A stretch of 64,000 bases of DNA from Micromonospora sp. M71_S20 (GCF_003664255.1 NZ_RCCV01000004.1:248001-312000); one strand, 5' to 3'; positions 26,702 through 36,350 are shown, counted from the first letter of the stretch. Made by a program: numbers and translations. Notes: generated by a model from the sequence alone, not told the origin.

Positions 26702-27888
26702 GTGATGCGAGATCCTCCCGGGCGACGCCGCGCAACGGCCCTCCTGGCATTCGGCGAATCCTGGCAGGATGATCAGGTGCTCTTGGTCCCTCGCCTTGTG
26801 GCGTCCTTCCACGTGCCGGCGAACTCCCCTCGCATACCCGATACCCCTCGCACTGTGGACACGCCGGCCGTCCAGCGGTGGCCGCATCGCCGGCTCGTGG
26901 TGATCCGTCGGGACGACGAGCTGTTGGCGCACGACATCGACCGGCTCGTCGCCGGCGACGACGCTCCCGCCGCCCGGTTTCCGGCGCCGTGGCCGCGCGG
27001 GGCGGGCGGGGTCGATGCGGTGAGCTCCGCCCTCGATTTGGCGGTCTTCAGCGGTCAGCACGCGTTGCACGCGGTCGACGCGGCCGGCGCGTTGCACTGG
27101 AGGGTGCGGCATGCCTGCTGGGGCTCGCCCTGCTTGTCATGGCACGACTCCTACAAGGAGTACGCGGGAATCGACGGGCACCGCCATCCCGACCACGGTT
27201 CGTGCGGGATCAGCGCGGACGGCTCGACGGTATGGGCGCACGTACGCACCCCACTGCCCGACGACGGCGAGTTGGAGTTGGACGAGGAGTGGCTCGTGCT
27301 CGACGCCGTCGACGGTCGCGTCCTGGGACGAGCTCCGACGGACACCGCGACCGCCGGCTCCTACCACGTTCCTCACCCCGACCCGGGCCAGGTGGGCCTG
27401 AGCGTCGGTGAGGGCCAGGACGGTTCGCCGCTGCGGTGGGGCCGGTGGGGCGGCAGCTAACTCACCGTCACCCGCATCGGTGACGACGACCGCTGTCTCG
27501 TCGATGTCAGCCCGTGTGGGACGCGGTTGCTCACGATCGCCCACTGGGGGAGGCAGCCGGCAATCCATCGTCTTCCCGACGGCGCGGTGATCCACGAGGT
27601 CGTCGACCACCAGATTCCCCTGCGTCCTCAAGCACCGTCGGACGTCGAGGAGGAGCCGTTCTGGGGCTACCAGTGCGGCTTGGTTGACGAGCGCACGGTC
27701 ATCGCGAGCACCATCGAGGGGCACGGGCCTCCGGCACTGGCTGATCGACACGACGCGGGGGGGATGTGCTGGGTCAGGTGGAGTACCCGATGCCCGTATC
27801 GGAGGACCCGATGGCGCTCGGTGACGGTACCTGGCTCACCTGTTGTGAGGAGGACCCCTTCCAACTGCTGCTGTGGAGCCTCCCCTAG
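26702..27888 (+). pseudogene. beta-propeller-like unknown protein with an internal stop and a frameshift
   Basis: Starts ATG 26705 or a nearby codon and runs well (RRDDELLAHDIDRLVAGDD, VSSALDLAVFSGQHALHAV, CGISADGSTVWAHV, WLVLDAVDGRVLGRA) until a TAA at 27458-27460. The same frame continues as DRCLVDVSPCGTRLLTIAHWG and GYQCGLVDERTVIAS. A frame change near 27730 then gives HWLIDTTRGDVLGQVEYPM and a stop at 27886-27888. Repeated short beta-strand units suggest a WD40/PQQ-like propeller. Two lesions make it nonfunctional as written. Confidence 0.6.
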
Positions 27889-28014
27889 TCTAACGACCTT
27901 GTGCACATAGGCAGATGAGCGCCAACGCGTGGAGGCCAGGGTAAGCAACTGCTACTTGACCCTATGGAAGGTCATCAACGTCACGGCCGTGGCGGCACCC
28001 GGCGGTGGTGGGCG

Positions 28015-28626
28015 TCACGGCCAGTTGATCTGACCTAAGTTATCGAGTTCCGCCTCGTCTTCCTCTAGTAGCGTGGCAATGTCGTAAAGCATGTCCGCTA
28101 CGTCTGTCCATGCTGGCTGGGCCGATGCGCCAGTGTCCCGATAAAACTCCATCACGCAGCCGTTTTTTGGGCCGCCGCGCAGGTCCACGAATAGATTCCC
28201 GCCGCCGTGGTTGGTGGCGGCAGGCAACCAGGCAGGCAGCCAGAACTCGCAAACCGTTCCGGCTGGCCGATTGTTCTCCGAATTCACAAAGTCGTCCCAC
28301 TGGTCGAACGGTGCGATCTCACGAGTGACGTCCATCCACAATCGGCGGCTTTTCAACGCTTCAGCGACCGGGTAAGGCACGAAGCCTGGCGGGATAAGCC
28401 ACACGGCGTCGGTCTGAAGGCCGAAATGCGCCCCGTCGGCGTACAACCACCAGGCCCGCAGGTCCGGCGGCAGTGGCTGGCCGACTGCCTCCTGCGCCGC
28501 CGTCAGGTCGGCCTCAGACGCCGGCGGTCGTAGAGCCGCGCGGGCCCGGGGCGCGTGCTGTTGAAGCCACGTGTCAATGCGACCTATCGCTGCCGCCGCG
28601 ACCGCCGCACGATCTGCACCCGCCAT
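28015..28626 (-). CDS. SMI1/KNR4 (SUKH) family protein
   Basis: A 203 aa protein from ATG 28626 with an AAGGG site. PPASEADLTAAQEAVGQPLP and LRAWWLYADGAHFG form the canonical SUKH start (the family's ExxLP, W-D/G region). FVNSENNRPAGTVCEFWLP and GGGNLFVDLRGG form the conserved end. SUKH proteins are widespread as immunity proteins against polymorphic toxins and as regulatory proteins. No toxin gene is visible beside it, so an orphan immunity protein is possible. It is cytoplasmic. Confidence 0.85.
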   Translation of the reverse strand: MAGADRAAVAAAAIGRIDTWLQQHAPRARAALRPPASEADLTAAQEAVGQPLPPDLRAWWLYADGAHFGLQTDAVWLIPPGFVPYPVAEALKSRRLWMDVTREIAPFDQWDDFVNSENNRPAGTVCEFWLPAWLPAATNHGGGNLFVDLRGGPKNGCVMEFYRDTGASAQPAWTDVADMLYDIATLLEEDEAELDNLGQINWP

Positions 28627-28734
28627 GTTCACCCTTTCGATCGCCGAACCAGGCCGCCTGCCAGGGCAGTGGTGCCCTGGCGGGGTGGCCGCCGAGCATG
28701 GACTCACTCGCTCGCTCGAAGGACGACCATGACG

Positions 28735-28935
28735 CTATTCGCCACCGGCCAGGCCTCGAGCCTGCCCGTGGTGCACATCGCTCACCCACTCCCAGCCGGG
28801 CTTGGCCGAGGGGCCGATCCTCGGGTCATCAGGCGCGCGACCGTCACGTAGGGCGAGCACGTACGCCCGGTCCCGCTCGATCCGGACGCGAGGACCGCGC
28901 GCTTTCATGAGCTCGATCTCCACGTCCTCGGACAT
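28735..28935 (-). CDS. small hypothetical protein
   Basis: A 66 aa charged protein from ATG 28935 (MSEDVEIELMKARGPRVRIE, DRAYVLALRDGRAPDDPRIG). Composition is plausible for coding sequence and no family is recognised. A longer start at 29106 would add a hydrophobic leader (ITTLSIVANLLVQVASFL), but that segment is separated by low-quality coding sequence. Confidence 0.45.
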   Translation of the reverse strand: MSEDVEIELMKARGPRVRIERDRAYVLALRDGRAPDDPRIGPSAKPGWEWVSDVHHGQARGLAGGE

Positions 28936-29334
28936 CGGCCCGCCTCCCACAGATGCACCCCCGCTCCCGATCCACTGTCTGCGGGTGTGGCGTGCGAGAG
29001 TGCCCGACGATGGTGGGTCGCCCGGTCGGGTGGGGTTCAGGAACGACGCCACCTGGACCAATAGGTTGGCGACGATGGACAGCGTAGTGATGCCGGCCTG
29101 CGTCATCCGTCCTTGCGCGGCGGGTCACACCGCGGCGGAGGAACGGACGGCCACCGCCGTGACGGCTGCTCCGGCGCGCCCCCACCTTGCCGGCGGGCGC
29201 GCCGGGGTACGCCGACCGGCCGAACGGCCAAGGCGGCCGAGCCGCCGGTCGCCTTTACCTAAGGGACCAACGCCCCTCCTCTGACTTCTGGCGCGCGACG
29301 ATACGGTGAGCATCGGCGGTGAAGGGCTGAAGAC
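28936..29334. other. no gene recognised
   Basis: About 400 bases between two small hypotheticals. Apart from the possible hydrophobic leader noted for the minus-strand small ORF (down from 29106), I see no coding frame with normal composition, no hairpin of note and no RNA gene. Confidence 0.5.
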
Positions 29335-29580
29335 GTGGACCGCGTGCTGGTGGAGTTCTACGGTGGGCCGCTCGACCGCGAGCAAAGAGTGACATCCGCC
29401 CTACCCGTCGTCTGGCCGTTGCCTGCGTCGGCGACATGGGCGGATCAGCCGGTGGTGAACCTCGAGCAGCCGCGGCTGAAGGAACGGATGCTCTACGTAA
29501 GGCGAATTGATCCAGTGACCGGGCGGTTAGCGATCAACGAGGCAGGTCTGGTCATCTACGACTTCCGCGGCTACCTCTGA
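29335..29580 (+). CDS. small conserved-looking hypothetical protein
   Basis: An 81 aa protein from GTG 29335 (MDRVLVEFYGGPLDREQRV) ending YDFRGYL. The composition and the FYGGPLDG-like opening resemble small actinobacterial and phage hypotheticals. There is no membrane segment or catalytic motif. Function is unknown. Confidence 0.6.
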   Translation: MDRVLVEFYGGPLDREQRVTSALPVVWPLPASATWADQPVVNLEQPRLKERMLYVRRIDPVTGRLAINEAGLVIYDFRGYL

Positions 29581-29599
29581 ACACCATCACCGCGACGAC

Positions 29600-29810
29600 G
29601 TGTGTCTACGCGCGACCGGGCGGTCCTCCAGCGGCCCCGGGAACCGATGCCGTCGGGGCGGACGGGGTGGCAGCAGCAGTGCGGTTCCGGCCCAGATTTC
29701 GTCGGACCGATCCGCGGCGGCTGCTCACCCCTCCTCACGTTCAGACAGAACGACCCTCACGTCCCGAGGACACGCCCAACATCATTTCGTTAGGAGTTGT
29801 CACGAGGAAC
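29600..29810 (-). pseudogene. IS5-family transposase 5'-end remnant, copy 1
   Basis: The minus strand has an AGGAGGGGTG ribosome-site region followed by codons for EQPPRIGSDEIW and then LLPPRPPRRHRFPG in nearby frames, the start of IS5-type transposases. The 110 bases at about 29697-29805 are about 85% identical to 52275-52378. Only the first 50 or so codons survive. Confidence 0.55.
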
Positions 29811-29823
29811 ATCCGTACGTCGG

Positions 29824-31092
29824 TCAGAGCATTGGTGAACCATAGAGCAGACGGTTCGGCGAACCGTTGCCAGGATTGGTCACCACGCCCAGGGTCGCGC
29901 TCTCGACCAGAAACGCGTGCACCTGCGCCGGGGTCCAGGTCGGATTCTTGCTCAGCACCCGGGCGGCCATCCCCGCCACATGCGCGGACGCCTGGAGGGT
30001 GAGGCTGATGGACTTGACCGCGGTGTCCGAGTCAGGGGAGGCAGACACGACGTCCACGCCGGGGGCGAAAAGGTCGACGCAGGGGCCGAAGTTGGAGTAG
30101 GAAGGCCGGGCGTCATTGGATTGGATGGACGCGACGGTGATGACGGTGGGCACCGAACCAGGGGAGTCATTGCAGGCGTTCTGGTTCACGTCGCCAGCCG
30201 GTGTCGTTATGACGATGCCGTCGTCGACAGCATTGGCGACCGCCGTGTTCAGCGCGGTGCTCATACCGCCGGCCAACACGAAGTCACCGACGGCGGGCGG
30301 ATCCCAGGGGCTGTTGTCGGCGACCACCCAGTCGACGGCGCCGATCAACGCGCTGAGGGTGCCGTTACAACTGGGCAGGCCGACCGAGACCAACTCGACG
30401 TTCTTGGCGACTCCGTACGTCGTTCCACCGATGATGCCGGCCACATGCGTGCCAAGGGTCTTGAAGCAGCTGGCGGCATAACCGTGGTGGGCCCGACCGC
30501 CGAACTCCTGGTGGGTGGTGCGGATTCCGGGGCCGATGACGTAGACCCGGACCCCGGTACCTTGGCGTACGAAGTTGTAGGTGGTGTCGAGTCCGACCGG
30601 AGCATCGATCCGGTCCAGGTTCCAGGGTGCGTTCGGTTGAGCGGTGGACGGCTGCACCGAAGCCGTCTCGGGCACCTTGACGGCCTGGTCCTGCTCTACG
30701 TAGGCCACCGCCGGATCGGCGGCGAGCCGCCGGGCGACCGCCTCAGAGGTCCGCACCGAGAAGCCGTTGAGGGCGTCGCCCCACACCTGGTCCGGCATTG
30801 TGCCGAATCGACTGGCCAGTGCCCGGGCTGCGCCGGACACGGTGGACTTGCGGCTACCCGCCGAGCCCGCGGCCGCACCGTCCTTGAGCACCACAATGTA
30901 TTCGCCCGGCACTGCGGTCGCCCGGCCGGCCCCGAGGATCTCGCCGACGGCATTCCCGGTCCGTCCCGGATTGGCGGCCGAGGCCGCTGGTTGCGTGAAT
31001 ATGACGGCAGCCAGCGTGGCGGCGACGAGCGCCACGGCATTGCGCCCGGGTCGACGGGTGGGAACGAGTGTCACTCTTCGCGGGTATTCCAT
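29824..31092 (-). CDS. secreted S8 subtilase homologue lacking all catalytic residues
   Basis: A 422 aa protein from ATG 31092 with a GAAGGAG ribosome site. Residues 1-40 are a signal peptide, about 62-135 an I9 propeptide/inhibitor domain (GEYIVVLKDG, AVAYVEQDQ) and about 150-420 a peptidase S8 fold. The expected triad is gone. Asp is G187 (VYVIGPGIRTTH instead of VYVIDTGI), His is L213 (KTLGTHVAG instead of GHGTHVAG) and Ser is L366 (SLTLQASAHVAG instead of SGTSMASPHVAG). The oxyanion Asn is also replaced, by D301 (TPAGDVNQ instead of AAGNDNQ). The frame is otherwise uninterrupted and the fold residues are retained, so this reads as a maintained pseudo-protease rather than a random wreck. 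A binding or inhibitor-sequestering role is only inference. Confidence 0.88.
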   Translation of the reverse strand: MEYPRRVTLVPTRRPGRNAVALVAATLAAVIFTQPAASAANPGRTGNAVGEILGAGRATAVPGEYIVVLKDGAAAGSAGSRKSTVSGAARALASRFGTMPDQVWGDALNGFSVRTSEAVARRLAADPAVAYVEQDQAVKVPETASVQPSTAQPNAPWNLDRIDAPVGLDTTYNFVRQGTGVRVYVIGPGIRTTHQEFGGRAHHGYAASCFKTLGTHVAGIIGGTTYGVAKNVELVSVGLPSCNGTLSALIGAVDWVVADNSPWDPPAVGDFVLAGGMSTALNTAVANAVDDGIVITTPAGDVNQNACNDSPGSVPTVITVASIQSNDARPSYSNFGPCVDLFAPGVDVVSASPDSDTAVKSISLTLQASAHVAGMAARVLSKNPTWTPAQVHAFLVESATLGVVTNPGNGSPNRLLYGSPML

Positions 31093-31500
31093 CTACCAAG
31101 CTCCTTCGTTCTCGTTGCGGCAAGGGGTCGCCAATGCCCGTGCATTGCCCGGTTGGTTTGCCGGACTCTACAGCCAACGGCAGCCGCAGAGGGACGCCTT
31201 GGGTTGATGTACGCATTGCCATGCGTCGTTTTCGCGGTGACTGACAAAATCCGATTCACATGTATCAAACAAGCCGCTGACGCATCATGCGGAGTCGGCG
31301 CACGCGCCCTCGGCGTACGCCGGATGGGGTCAGGTCGCGAGCCTCATCCGATCAGCGGCGCGGCGCCGGGCCGGCCGAGAGGCCGGCGGCCGGCCCGGGC
31401 CCCCGGCCCGAGGCCGATTACCCCTGTGGAGCGCCCGCCATGACCTGTGCCGGCACGCCACTGGTCATGGGCTGCCCCGGCTTACGCGGAGGTGGATTGA
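31093..31500. other. intergenic region, no gene recognised
   Basis: About 400 bases upstream of the pseudo-protease. The first 200 bases are less GC-rich (gtgactgacaaaatccg near 31240) and probably hold its promoter. A GC-rich tract with ggccggccgagaggccggcggccgg-like inverted segments lies at about 31368-31400. No coding frame looks real. Confidence 0.5.
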
Positions 31501-31537
31501 TTGGGAGCTTGTATCACTTGATGTTGAAGAGAGTGGC

Positions 31538-32168
31538 ATGGGACGACGGGGCTACCACCGAAGTTCAAGCGCAAGGTCTTGGCCTGATCGAGTCCGGCCG
31601 GTCGGTGACCGACGTGGTTCGGGACCTGGGCATCAGCGGTCAGTCGATATACACCTGGCGGCGACAAGACCGTATTGAGCGTGGCCTGGTGCCAGGGCTG
31701 AGTAGTGCGAAGAAGAGGAACTGACTGCGGCGAAGCGGCGGATCGCGCAGCTTGAGGTGGAGTTGCACGCCACCCGACACGCGATGGAGTTGGTGCGGAG
31801 GTGGTGCCTCCAAAAGACGCTACGAGGCGGTCAAGGTATTAATGGCCGCCGAAGGCATCCCGGTGGAGGTGGCGTGTCGGGTGGTCGACGTGTCGACGTC
31901 GGGCTACTACGAGTGGCTGACCCGGTCGATCGACGCCTCCCGGCCGCCGCACTGGTCACCAACGCCCTGGGCATGGCCATCGACAGTCGATGGTCAGCAG
32001 CCGGCACGATCATCCATTCCGACCAGGGCGTGCAGTCGCCTCCTGGGCCTTCACCACACGCGCCCGCGACCCCGGGCTGATGCCATCGATGGGCGGCGTC
32101 GGCGACTGCTGCGACAACCCGCGCTCCGTTCGGTACGCCCGCCGGCGGCCCGGCCCAGGGGCTTGCTA
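31538..32168 (+). pseudogene. IS3-family (orfA/orfB) remnant with frameshifts and an internal deletion
   Basis: The reconstructed order is LDLIESGRSVTDVVRDLGIS with QSIYTWRRQDRIERGLVPG (OrfA HTH), then LTAAKRRIAQLEVELHATRH (zipper), RRYEAVKVLMAAEGIPVEVAC and TSGYYEWLTRSID (OrfB start). There is a jump to ALVTNALGMAIDSRW and GTIIHSDQGVQ (DDE region), then GLMPSMGGVGDCCDNPRSV. Several indels and a missing middle section make it dead. It is a different IS3 subgroup from the element at 20418. Confidence 0.8.
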
Positions 32169-32274
32169 GCCGCGGGGTGAACATCGGTCGTCGACTTGCC
32201 GTTTCCCTCGGGGCGAGGGCTCGGCCGGCCATAGGATCTCTGCGGCCGGCCGTGCCGACCGCGAAAGGGTGACG

Positions 32275-33627
32275 ATGGAGATTCGAGCCGGAGCCAGGGG
32301 CCGGGTGGTCATGCTGGTCGACAACGCGGTCCAGGGCGACTCCCGGGTGCAGAAGTCGGCCCGGTCGGCCGCCGCCGCCGGCTGGGACGTCACCCTGCTG
32401 GGCCGCTCGCCCGACGGGGAGCCGCACCGGTGGCGGATCGGCGAGGCCCTGGTGCGGCTGCTGCCGATGGGCCGTCCCGGCGCGCCCGTGCGCCGGACGA
32501 CGCGCCGGGACGCGGCGGCGCTGCTCGCGCGCCTCGGCCTGCGGACGGCGGTCGAGCGGGCGTACACCCGACTGTGCCTGCGGCTGTACGGTGACCGCGC
32601 CTGGCGCCGGTTGCAGCCGGCACTGTGGAGCTACGAGCACGCCTACGGCCCAGTGCTCGACGAGTTGGCGCCCGATCTGATCCACGCCAACGACTTCCGC
32701 ATGCTCGGCGTGGGTGCACGAGGGCTCCTGCGGGCCAGGGCCGCCGGCCGCCGGGTCAGCCTGGTGTGGGACGCCCACGAGTTCCTGCCGGGCATCAAAC
32801 CCTGGAGCGACAACGTGCGGTGGCTGCCCGCCCAGTTGGCGCACGAACGGGAGTACGCGCGCCACGCTGACGCGGTGGTGACCGTCTCGCCGGAGCTGGC
32901 CCGCCTGCTGCAACGCGAGCACGACCTGCCCGAACTCCCCACCGTCGTGCTGAACGCCCCCGACGGTCGCGAGGTCGGCGACAGGCCCGTGCGGGCCACC
33001 GAGACCCTCCGCGCGGGGTTCGGCCTCGGGCCGGCCGACCCGCTGCTGGTCTACAGCGGCGCCGCGGCGCCGCAGCGCGGCCTCGACGTCCTGGTCGAGG
33101 CGCTGCCGCTGCTGGCCGGCGTGCACGTCGCGCTGGTGGTCAACCATCCCGACGGCGAGTACGTCCGGTCGCTGACGGCACGGGCGGCCGACCTTCGTGT
33201 CGGCGACCGCCTGCACGTGCGGGGGTACGTGCCGCACGACGGGGTGGTGCCGCTGCTCGCCGGGGCCGACCTGGGGGTGATCCCGATCCAGCACTGGCCC
33301 AACCACGAGATCGCGCTGATCACCAAGTTCTTCGAGTACTCGCACGCCCGGCTGCCGATCGTGGTGAGCGACGTGCGCACCATGGCCGACACCGTCCGAG
33401 CGACCGGGCAGGGCGAGGTGTTCCGGGCCGGGGACGCCGAGGACCTCGCCCGCGCCGTCCGGGCCGTTCTCGCCGACCCCGGCCGGTACCGGGCGGCGTA
33501 CGACGACCCTGCCCTGCTGGCGGGGTGGACGTGGGAGCGGCAGGCCGTGGAACTCGATCGGGTCTACGCCCGGCTGGTGCCGATGGGCGTCGCCGGCGGG
33601 GCGCACGCGTACGGCCGTGTCGGCTGA
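32275..33627 (+). CDS. GT4 family glycosyltransferase
   Basis: A 450 aa protein. ATG 32275 is preferred to GTG 32269 because the GAAAGGG site is then correctly spaced. The N-terminal Rossmann half begins VVMLVDNAVQGDSRVQKSAR (GT4-like). The C-terminal half has the donor-binding block LVYSGAAAPQRGLDVLVEAL, YVPHDGVVPLLAGADLGVI and FFEYSHARLPIVVSDV with the family's E-x7-E-type region. It probably adds a sugar to a surface glycan. It overlaps the following GT2 gene by 11 bases, so the two are co-translated. Confidence 0.9.
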   Translation: MEIRAGARGRVVMLVDNAVQGDSRVQKSARSAAAAGWDVTLLGRSPDGEPHRWRIGEALVRLLPMGRPGAPVRRTTRRDAAALLARLGLRTAVERAYTRLCLRLYGDRAWRRLQPALWSYEHAYGPVLDELAPDLIHANDFRMLGVGARGLLRARAAGRRVSLVWDAHEFLPGIKPWSDNVRWLPAQLAHEREYARHADAVVTVSPELARLLQREHDLPELPTVVLNAPDGREVGDRPVRATETLRAGFGLGPADPLLVYSGAAAPQRGLDVLVEALPLLAGVHVALVVNHPDGEYVRSLTARAADLRVGDRLHVRGYVPHDGVVPLLAGADLGVIPIQHWPNHEIALITKFFEYSHARLPIVVSDVRTMADTVRATGQGEVFRAGDAEDLARAVRAVLADPGRYRAAYDDPALLAGWTWERQAVELDRVYARLVPMGVAGGAHAYGRVG

Positions 33628-35233
33628 ACCCGTGGCCGCCGGCGCGCCGGCGGCGGGTCCTCGGGGCGGCTCCCGGCTGCCCGACGTGACCGTCGTCGTA
33701 CCCGTGTACAACACGATGCCGTACCTCACCGGGTGCCTGGACTCGCTGCTCGGACAGAGCATCGGCACAGACCGGATGCAGATCGTGGCGGTGGACGACG
33801 GGTCGACCGACGGCAGCGGCCGGCAGCTTGATCGCTACGCCCGCCGGTATCCGGGCACCGTGACCGTCGTGCACCAGCCCAACTCCGGCGGCCCGGCGGC
33901 GCCCTGCAACCGGGCCCTCGACCTGGCCACCGGGCGGTACGTCTTCTTCGTCGGCGCGGACGACCGCCTCGGTCCCGAGGCTCTGGAACGGCTGGTGGCC
34001 GCCGCCGACCGGTACGGCTCCGACGTCGTCCTCGGCCGGGTGGTCGGGGTGAACAGCCGCTACGTCCACCAGGAGGTCTTCGCCCGTACGGCGGTGGACG
34101 TCGGGCTGGCCGACTCGGCCCTGCCGCTGTCGTTGGCCAACACCAAGCTGTTCCGGCGGGAACTGGTCGAGCGGCACCGGCTGCGGTACCCGGAGGACAT
34201 GCCTATCGGCAGCGACCAGCCGTTCACCCTGGAGGCGTGCCACCGGGCGGCCCGGGTCACGACCCTCGCCGACTACGACTACTACTACGCCGTGCGGCGG
34301 CTGAACGCCCGGAACATCACCTACCTAAGCCGGGCGGAAGAGCGGCTCGACTGCGCGCGGCGGCTCGTGGAGTTCGCCGTCGGCCTGATCCCACCGGGCG
34401 ACGAGCGGGACGCGGTGCTGCGGCGCTACTTCCGCTTCGAGGTGGCGGCCCTGCTCGACGACGACTTCCTGCGGCTGGACGGGCCGACCCGCGAGCTGCT
34501 GCACGCCGCCGTACGGGAGCTGGCCGGGCGGCACCTGACCGCCTCCGTACGGGACCGGCTGCCGGTGGAGACCCGACTGCGGATCGGGGTCGCCGAGCAC
34601 GGCACGCCCGACGACTTGGTCGACGTGATCCGGCAGGACGCGGAACGAGGCGTGCCGTCGACGGTCTTCGAGGGCGGCCGGCGGTACGCGGCGTATCCGG
34701 GCTTCCGGGGGTCGCACGGCCGGCTGCCCGACGGCGTCTTCGACGTCACCGACGCCGTGGACTGGCTGGCCCGGTTCGAGGTCACCGACATCGGCTGGGA
34801 CCGCGACGCCGACGCGGGGCCGGCCCTCGTCCTGGACCTGCGCACGCCCCTGCCCGACCTCGACCGGCTCTGCCCGGGACCACCGCGACTCACCGCCGGC
34901 GAACTGGCCGGCGTCGTACGGCCCGCCACGGCCACCGGCAACACCATGCTGCGGGCCCGGATCAGCGTGACCGAGGTGCTGGGCGCCAGCGCGGTGACCG
35001 GGCAGCGCCGCCCCGTACACCTGACGCTGCCCGCGCCCGACGGCCGGCCCGGGACCGCGCCGCTGCGCGCACCCCGCCGGGTCCGGTTTCCCCGACCGGT
35101 GATCCGGCGGCGGGGGCGGCGCTGGTACGCCGTCTCGCCGGTGACCGACGGCAGCGGCCGGTTGATGATCTCCGTGGTGCCACTGACCCCGCGGCGGGTG
35201 CTCGCCCGGCTGGTCACCCGCCGCCCTTCCTGA
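33617..35233 (+). CDS. GT2 family glycosyltransferase (teichoic/surface-polymer type)
   Basis: A 538 aa protein from GTG 33617. The GT-A domain (residues about 15-240) has VTVVVPVYNTMPYLTGCLDS, VAVDDGSTDGSG, NSGGPAAPCNRALD and FFVGADDRLG (the DxD-equivalent). SDQPFTLEACHRA near residue 200 is the conserved acceptor-side motif. The C-terminal 300 residues form a helical linker and a beta-rich domain, as in wall-teichoic-acid-type GT2 enzymes such as TarS relatives. It is probably cytoplasmic and membrane-associated, and works with the GT4 partner. The polymer is unknown. Confidence 0.88.
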   Translation: MSAEPVAAGAPAAGPRGGSRLPDVTVVVPVYNTMPYLTGCLDSLLGQSIGTDRMQIVAVDDGSTDGSGRQLDRYARRYPGTVTVVHQPNSGGPAAPCNRALDLATGRYVFFVGADDRLGPEALERLVAAADRYGSDVVLGRVVGVNSRYVHQEVFARTAVDVGLADSALPLSLANTKLFRRELVERHRLRYPEDMPIGSDQPFTLEACHRAARVTTLADYDYYYAVRRLNARNITYLSRAEERLDCARRLVEFAVGLIPPGDERDAVLRRYFRFEVAALLDDDFLRLDGPTRELLHAAVRELAGRHLTASVRDRLPVETRLRIGVAEHGTPDDLVDVIRQDAERGVPSTVFEGGRRYAAYPGFRGSHGRLPDGVFDVTDAVDWLARFEVTDIGWDRDADAGPALVLDLRTPLPDLDRLCPGPPRLTAGELAGVVRPATATGNTMLRARISVTEVLGASAVTGQRRPVHLTLPAPDGRPGTAPLRAPRRVRFPRPVIRRRGRRWYAVSPVTDGSGRLMISVVPLTPRRVLARLVTRRPS

Positions 35234-35314
35234 CGGGCCGCCGCGAGGCCGGGGCCGCCCCGAGCCAGGCGAACGGCGGCCGTGGGCCTTCGGCGGCCCG
35301 ATGCCGGCCAGCGG

Positions 35315-36334
35315 CTACCGCAGGGCGAGCGGGGCCACGGCCAGGTGCCGGCGGTTGTCGAGTGCCCGCCACTCCAGCGCGTGTCGGATACCGTCCTCGA
35401 TGCCGAAGCGCGGCGACCATCGCAGCAGGTCCTGGTAGCGGCGGCTGCGGTTGTAGACCCCCGGGACATCGCCCGGCCGCCGGGCGGCCTCCCGGTACGG
35501 CAGGGGATGGCCGGTCACCGCGGCGAACGCGGCCAGCAGTTCCCGGACCGTGGTGCCCACCCCGGTACCGATGTTGAGCGCGGCGTACCCGTGCGGGCCG
35601 GCGGCCGTCACCTCGTCGAAGCGGGTCAGGGCGGCCACGTGGGCCTGGGCGAGATCCCACACGTGGACGTAGTCCCGGACGGCGCTGCCGTCGCGGGTGG
35701 GCCAGTCCGTGCCGGTGATGTGGAACTCCGTGCTGGTCGTGGCGGCCTCGATCATGCGACCCAGGGCGTGCGTCGGGTGGAGCAGTTGCAACCCGGTGCG
35801 CAGCAGGGGATCGGCCCCGATGGGGTTGAAGTAGCGCAGCGCCACCGCCCGCAGCTCCCCGGCCCGCGCGCAGTCGGCCAGCACCGCCTCGACCATGGCC
35901 TTGCTGCGGGCGTACGGGCTGATCGGGTCGACGGGGGAGGACTCGTCGACCGCGAAGTCCGTACCCGGCCGGTAGACGGCGGCGGTGGAGCTGAACAGCA
36001 CCCGACGGCACCCGTTGCGAACCAGGTGGCGGACCAGCTCGACGGACTTGGCGAGATTCTCCCGGTAGTAGCGCAGCGGGTCGCGGGTCGACTCGGGTAC
36101 CACGATCATCCCGGCGCAGTGCACGGTGGCCCGGATCTCGGGGTGCTCGGCGAAGATCCGGTCGACCAAGTCGCCGTCGGCGATGTCACCGCGATAGAAG
36201 GGGCGACCGGCCGCGAAGGACGCCCGGCCGGTCGACAGGTCGTCAAGGATCACCGGCGTGATGCCCCGGTCCAGCAGCGCGGAGCCAACCGTGCTGCCGA
36301 TGAAGCCGGCACCACCGGTGATCAGATACTTCAT
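35315..36334 (-). CDS. galE: UDP-glucose 4-epimerase
   Basis: A 339 aa protein from ATG 36334 (MKYLITGGAGFIGSTVGSAL), the expected family start; the 8-codon upstream extension is not needed. It has the NAD motif GGAGFIG at 7-13, DDLSTG at 31-36, the catalytic FSSTAAVY with Y141/K145 in YARSKAM, and LRYFNPIGA. It interconverts UDP-Glc and UDP-Gal (or the N-acetyl forms), feeding the neighbouring glycosyltransferases. It is convergent with the GT2 gene at 35233 and adjacent to a second GT2 on its own strand. Confidence 0.9.
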   Translation of the reverse strand: MKYLITGGAGFIGSTVGSALLDRGITPVILDDLSTGRASFAAGRPFYRGDIADGDLVDRIFAEHPEIRATVHCAGMIVVPESTRDPLRYYRENLAKSVELVRHLVRNGCRRVLFSSTAAVYRPGTDFAVDESSPVDPISPYARSKAMVEAVLADCARAGELRAVALRYFNPIGADPLLRTGLQLLHPTHALGRMIEAATTSTEFHITGTDWPTRDGSAVRDYVHVWDLAQAHVAALTRFDEVTAAGPHGYAALNIGTGVGTTVRELLAAFAAVTGHPLPYREAARRPGDVPGVYNRSRRYQDLLRWSPRFGIEDGIRHALEWRALDNRRHLAVAPLALR

Positions 36335-36350
36335 GCTCGTCACCGTTCCG

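Noticed and set aside
29917..31443. Long plus-strand open frame (508 codons)
   Set aside because: It is antisense to the S8-type gene, and its His/Gly/Arg-rich composition is the usual shadow of GC-rich coding DNA. It has no recognisable domain.
31831..33768. Long minus-strand open frame (645 codons) opposite the GT4 gene
   Set aside because: A mirror frame of a clear glycosyltransferase. It has Gln/Val/Pro-rich low-information sequence and no motifs.
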